From: Candidatus Aminicenantota bacterium | GTDB lineage: Bacteria; Acidobacteriota; Aminicenantia; Aminicenantales; Aminicenantaceae | Assembly (NCBI GenBank): GCA_016927475.1 | Contig: JAFGMO010000007.1 | Location: 1-64,000 of the forward strand | Direction: 5' to 3' | Length of the DNA stretch: 64,000 nt | In this document: positions 61,001 through 64,000 of the stretch, piece after piece | Position numbering within the stretch: position 1 is the stretch's first letter | How the letters are laid out: every line of letters begins with the position of its first letter | Made by a program: the position numbers and the translations under genes | Notes under the pieces: model-generated | Seen by the model: the letters and a program-made list of their open reading frames with translations, nothing else | Told to the model about the DNA's origin: nothing | Databases searched by the model: none

Positions 61001-62356
61001 ATGCCTAAGGTGGCTTCCATTCTCATCATCGATGACGATCCGGCTATTCGCAATTCGTGCCAGGCAGTCCTCGAAAAAGAAAACTATAACGTAGAAGTTG
61101 CTGAAAACGGACAGAAGGGTCTCCATTTATTCGCTAAAGCTATGTTTCACGTTGTTCTCCTTGACCTGAAAATGCCGGGAATAAGCGGCATGGAAATTCT
61201 AAAAAAAATCAAAGAAAAAAGTCCTGAAACTCCGGTTATCATCATTACGGGTTATGCCTCCATTGAATCCGCTGTTGACGCAATGAAAAATGGAGCTTTT
61301 AACTACCTACCTAAACCATTTATCCCCGCTGAACTCCGCCTTGTCGTTGCCAAAGCCGTCGAAAACCGTCAATTCTATTTTGAAAAAATTTATTTACAGG
61401 GAGAAGTCGACAAGTTGGCTTCGATGGATATGGTTGTCGGCAAAGGAAAAAATCTGAAAGATACCATGGAGATTGTAAAACGCGTCAGCCCGTCGGAGAG
61501 CACCATCCTCATCACCGGGGAAAGCGGCACGGGGAAAGAACTTATTGCTCGACAAATCCATCGCTTAAGTCTCCGCAGCAACGCACCCTTCGTCGTTATT
61601 GACTGCGGAGCCCTCGTTGAAAGCCTGTTTGAGAGCGAGTTGTTCGGACATGTTAAGGGATCATTCACCGGCGCCCACGAAACCAAACACGGCCTCTTCG
61701 AGGTAGCGAACGGCGGTACGATATTCCTGGATGAAATAAGCAATATTAGCTTGAACATTCAGGCAAAACTCCTGCGCGTCATCCAGGAACGAGAGATAAC
61801 CCGTGTAGGAAGCACCAAGCCGATCAGGGTTGATGTCCGGATCATCGCCGCAACGAATGTTGATTTGGCCCATCTGGTAAAAACTGGAAAATTCAGGGAG
61901 GACCTTTTTTATAGGCTTAATGTCGTACCCATCCATCTTCCGCCCCTCAGAGAAAGAAAAGAGGATATTCCCGCGTTGGCCGACTATTTCCTGCAAAAAT
62001 ACAACCAAACGGCAAGAAAAAAAATATCTGCAATCTCTGATTCTGTTAAGCGCACCCTCTCAGAATACAATTGGCCCGGTAACATCCGGGAACTTGAGAA
62101 TACGGTTGAAAGGGCTGTCGTACTCTCCCGGGGGGATACCATCGAACTTCAGGATCTTATCTACCATGGTATAAGCGCCGATGTTTCCGCCATACACTCT
62201 TCCAGCGGAAGATACAAATCTTTGGAAGAAATCGAGAAAGAGCATATAATTCATGTCTTACAGGCTATGGATGGAAACAAAAGCCGAACGGCGAAGATCC
62301 TTGGTATCGACAGAAAAACTCTTATCTCAAAGATAAAAAAATATAAAGTTGAATAA
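61001..62356 (+). CDS. NtrC-family sigma-54-dependent response regulator
   Basis: This is 451 residues: a receiver domain (phospho-acceptor D55, LLDLKMPG), an AAA+ domain (Walker A GESGTGKE at 173-180; sigma-54 contact loop GSFTGA at 220-225, with Ser in place of the usual Ala), and a C-terminal Fis-type HTH (NKSRTAKILGIDRKTLISKI). It lies 212 bases after mvhA; that gap holds no gene. No cognate sensor kinase is adjacent. A sigma-54-type promoter follows it at 62626, so the downstream oxidoreductase pair is a probable target. Confidence 0.94.
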   Translation: MPKVASILIIDDDPAIRNSCQAVLEKENYNVEVAENGQKGLHLFAKAMFHVVLLDLKMPGISGMEILKKIKEKSPETPVIIITGYASIESAVDAMKNGAFNYLPKPFIPAELRLVVAKAVENRQFYFEKIYLQGEVDKLASMDMVVGKGKNLKDTMEIVKRVSPSESTILITGESGTGKELIARQIHRLSLRSNAPFVVIDCGALVESLFESELFGHVKGSFTGAHETKHGLFEVANGGTIFLDEISNISLNIQAKLLRVIQEREITRVGSTKPIRVDVRIIAATNVDLAHLVKTGKFREDLFYRLNVVPIHLPPLRERKEDIPALADYFLQKYNQTARKKISAISDSVKRTLSEYNWPGNIRELENTVERAVVLSRGDTIELQDLIYHGISADVSAIHSSSGRYKSLEEIEKEHIIHVLQAMDGNKSRTAKILGIDRKTLISKIKKYKVE

Positions 62357-62495
62357 TCCATCCTTTTGATCCTTCGTTTTCAGAAAAAAGCGGACATTCT
62401 TTCCTCTTTTTTTTCAACTCGGTTTTCTATAAAATATCAGTAACCAAAAAAACACATTTGGGGATCAAAAGCATGGGTCAAAATGGTACATTACC

Positions 62496-62516
62496 GTGGA
62501 AAAATTCCACACTTTT
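62496..62516 (+). terminator. Palindrome with T run after the regulator gene
   Basis: The perfect inverted repeat GTGGAA-AAA-TTCCAC (62496-62510) is followed by AC and TTTTTT. It could end the regulator transcript, or, being about 130 bases before the sigma-54 promoter, be an activator-binding site. The rest of 62357-62625 shows no credible gene. Confidence 0.4.
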
Positions 62517-62625
62517 TTGAGAAGTCTTTCCTTGTAAAAAAAAAGAGGTTGTTATCCTTAACTGGTATCTTATTCAAAATAAAACAATTATAGCAAATGT
62601 AGTTGTTCTTCCATTGATAACCTTT

Positions 62626-62642
62626 AGGCACATATTTTGCAT
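62626..62642 (+). promoter_or_regulatory. Sigma-54-type promoter
   Basis: The sequence AGGCACATATTTTGCAT gives GG (62627-62628), ten bases, then GC (62639-62640), with flanking matches to the GGCAC and TTTGCA consensus parts. It is about 90 bases before the ATG at 62733 and about 270 after the NtrC-type regulator. Confidence 0.7.
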
Positions 62643-62732
62643 AAGAATTACACTCTATTCCAATACAATATCGTGATTTTTTCCAAGGAAGGATAAATAT
62701 GAGCCTCAATCATAACAACAAAGGAAACCAAA

Positions 62733-63806
62733 ATGAGAATCGTTAAGCTAAAAAAAGAAAATCTGTTTCCTTTTCTCGAAGTCATTTCAAAAGAAGCCGA
62801 TCTTTGGGCTCCTGTTAAAAAGTACGAAGATAAACATGTCTTCAAAGCCGTCGAAGATTTCTCCGAGATCGACCTGGACTACCAGCGAACGATTATCCCC
62901 CCCCGCAGAATACTTCTTCCCCCAAAAACCAACATGTTCGAAGCGACACAGAACACGTATAAAGAAGACTTTTCTAACGTCTCAAAAAAAATCATATTCG
63001 GCATTCATGCCTGCGATGTGAATGCACTGGTCATCATGGACCGCTTCTATAATTTCGCTTATGATGACCCATATTACACACGCGCACGGGAAAACACTCT
63101 CATTCTCGGATACTCCTGTTGGCCTGATGAACACTGCCTTTGCAAATCAACCAACACCCATATCGTCACCGAAGGATACGATCTGTTTTTCTCCAAGCTC
63201 GACACACATTATTTGGTCTGGATCGGTTCTTCCCAAGGAGATGACCTCATCCGAAAACAACCCTCCCTATTCAATGAAGACATATCAGATAAAGACATCC
63301 AAACATACCTGAACTGGCAGAAAGAACGCGAGGACGCCTTTCAAGCAGAAATCGATTTTATCGATATGCCCGATCTGATTGAGTTGAAGTACAATGATCC
63401 TCTCTGGGAGGAGCTGGGAAAGGCCTGTCTCGCCTGCGGTTCCTGCACCAATGTCTGTCCGACATGCAACTGTTACAATGTTTATGATAAACCCATCCTC
63501 GGTAAAAATGCTTCAAAAATTGTCCGCTGCTGGGATGCCTGTACCCTGGAAAACTATTCCGAAGTGGCCGGCGGTGAAAATTTCAGAGAAAACAGAGCAG
63601 ACAGGTTGAAACTTTGGTATACCCATAAACTTCAAGCCTATATATCCAAATACGGGAAACCCGCCTGTGTCGGCTGTGGAAGATGTATTGTCTCCTGTCC
63701 CGTGGACATCAATGTTCTTACCGTGGGAAAAACCTTAAGCGGAGAAAAGGTGGATGCTTTCTGGAAACGATTCAATCTCCAGGTTAAAAAAGAGGTGAGA
63801 AAATGA
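62733..63806 (+). CDS. Sulfhydrogenase beta / FlxB-like 4Fe-4S dicluster subunit
   Basis: This is 357 residues. The N-terminal two thirds match the AsrA/ShyB-type domain (ILLPPKTNMFEA, IIFGIHACDVNALVIMDRFY, DDPYYTRARENTLILGYSC). Two [4Fe-4S] motifs close it: CLACGSCTNVCPTCNC and CVGCGRCIVSCPVDI. Such proteins relay electrons between an NAD(P)H-linked gamma subunit and a partner hydrogenase or HdrA. Its stop overlaps the next start (ATGA). The sigma-54 promoter upstream suggests control separate from the main operon. Confidence 0.9.
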   Translation: MRIVKLKKENLFPFLEVISKEADLWAPVKKYEDKHVFKAVEDFSEIDLDYQRTIIPPRRILLPPKTNMFEATQNTYKEDFSNVSKKIIFGIHACDVNALVIMDRFYNFAYDDPYYTRARENTLILGYSCWPDEHCLCKSTNTHIVTEGYDLFFSKLDTHYLVWIGSSQGDDLIRKQPSLFNEDISDKDIQTYLNWQKEREDAFQAEIDFIDMPDLIELKYNDPLWEELGKACLACGSCTNVCPTCNCYNVYDKPILGKNASKIVRCWDACTLENYSEVAGGENFRENRADRLKLWYTHKLQAYISKYGKPACVGCGRCIVSCPVDINVLTVGKTLSGEKVDAFWKRFNLQVKKEVRK

Positions 63807-64000
63807 AAGGTGACGCTAAAACAACGGTACACGCCAATCCCTTTATGCCGGAACCGGCCCGAATAATCCGTACCCAAATGCTTACCAAAGACGTCAAATT
63901 TTTTCAGATTCGGCTCGCCGACATGGAAAAAGCCCTAGCTTTTCGCTACTCTCCGGGACAGTTCATCATGCTGTCAGTTTTGGGGGCAGGCGAAGCCCCT
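63803..64000 (+). CDS. Sulfhydrogenase gamma / FlxA-like FAD/NAD(P)-binding oxidoreductase (partial)
   Basis: The first 66 codons are present; the gene runs off the window. NPFMPEPARIIRTQMLTKDV, FFQIRL and FRYSPGQFIMLSVLGAGEAP match the ferredoxin-NADP reductase-like FAD domain of the ShyC/HydG family (the PGQFxxLSVxGxGEAP hallmark). The NAD(P) and C-terminal [2Fe-2S] parts should follow. It pairs with the gene at 62733 as the NAD(P)H-reactive subunit. Confidence 0.88.
   Translation, partial: MKGDAKTTVHANPFMPEPARIIRTQMLTKDVKFFQIRLADMEKALAFRYSPGQFIMLSVLGAGEAP

Noticed and set aside
62491-62709. Minus-strand 72-codon frame with CxxC-like pairs
   Set aside because: It overlaps the sigma-54 promoter and a palindrome, lacks a ribosome site, and is extremely AT-rich; probably chance.

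Overview
The window looks like chromosome of an anaerobic bacterium of the Candidatus Aminicenantes / Acidobacteriota type. This is inferred from gene content: a GWxTD-domain protein, an acidobacterial-type VWFA protein, large two-module FtsX permeases with no ATPase beside them, a zinc-ribbon Ser/Thr kinase with TPRs, and a [NiFe]-hydrogenase/heterodisulfide-reductase cluster. No rRNA or marker gene is present, so the lineage call is provisional.

Region 1 (1-8024) is a visibly AT-rich integrated element. It ends at the 3' half of a tRNA-Val(TAC) gene, directly after a tyrosine integrase that carries an excisionase-like N-terminal HTH. Its cargo is a truncated restriction-modification endonuclease domain, a HicBA-like toxin-antitoxin set with a third gene, small HTH, RHH and Cys-rich proteins, a phage-type replication protein, an unknown 349-residue protein, and a roughly 1.2 kb non-coding array built from two interleaved repeat families. 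The left end lies outside the window.

Region 2 (8150-45760) is ordinary chromosome rich in envelope and signalling genes: a DUF3795-like protein, a kinase-TPR protein, three orphan FtsX permeases, a RelE/Phd pair, the VWFA protein, two C45-type acyltransferase/peptidases around a Cys-rich lipoprotein, a GT9 and a GT-C glycosyltransferase, an ECF sigma/anti-sigma operon that continues into a HEAT/TPR protein and a permease, a GWxTD/LolA-like pair, a GAF-GGDEF cyclase, a GH38 mannosidase, a WD40 protein and a signal-peptide-bearing methyltransferase. tRNA-Glu and tRNA-Lys follow.

Region 3 (46980-64000) is a long redox operon set. Its order is HdrC, HdrB, an HdrA N-terminal half, DRTGG, RsbW-like, a sensory-type [FeFe] hydrogenase, DRTGG, PHP, HATPase, NuoE-like, a 2Fe-2S protein, NuoF-like, a NuoG-like/HdrA C-terminal-half fusion, MvhD, MvhG and MvhA. 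An NtrC-type regulator follows, and then, behind a sigma-54-type promoter, a sulfhydrogenase/Flx-like beta-gamma pair cut by the window end. HdrA appears split inside its flavin domain, with the missing half fused to the NADH-side ferredoxin module. This suggests one flavin-bifurcating hub joining H2 (MvhAGD), NAD(H) (NuoEF-like), HdrBC and perhaps NAD(P)H (the last pair). The [FeFe] protein and its neighbours look like a sensing and signalling module for that machinery.

The two most unusual items are the split/fused HdrA and the repeat array with covarying hairpin words in the mobile element.
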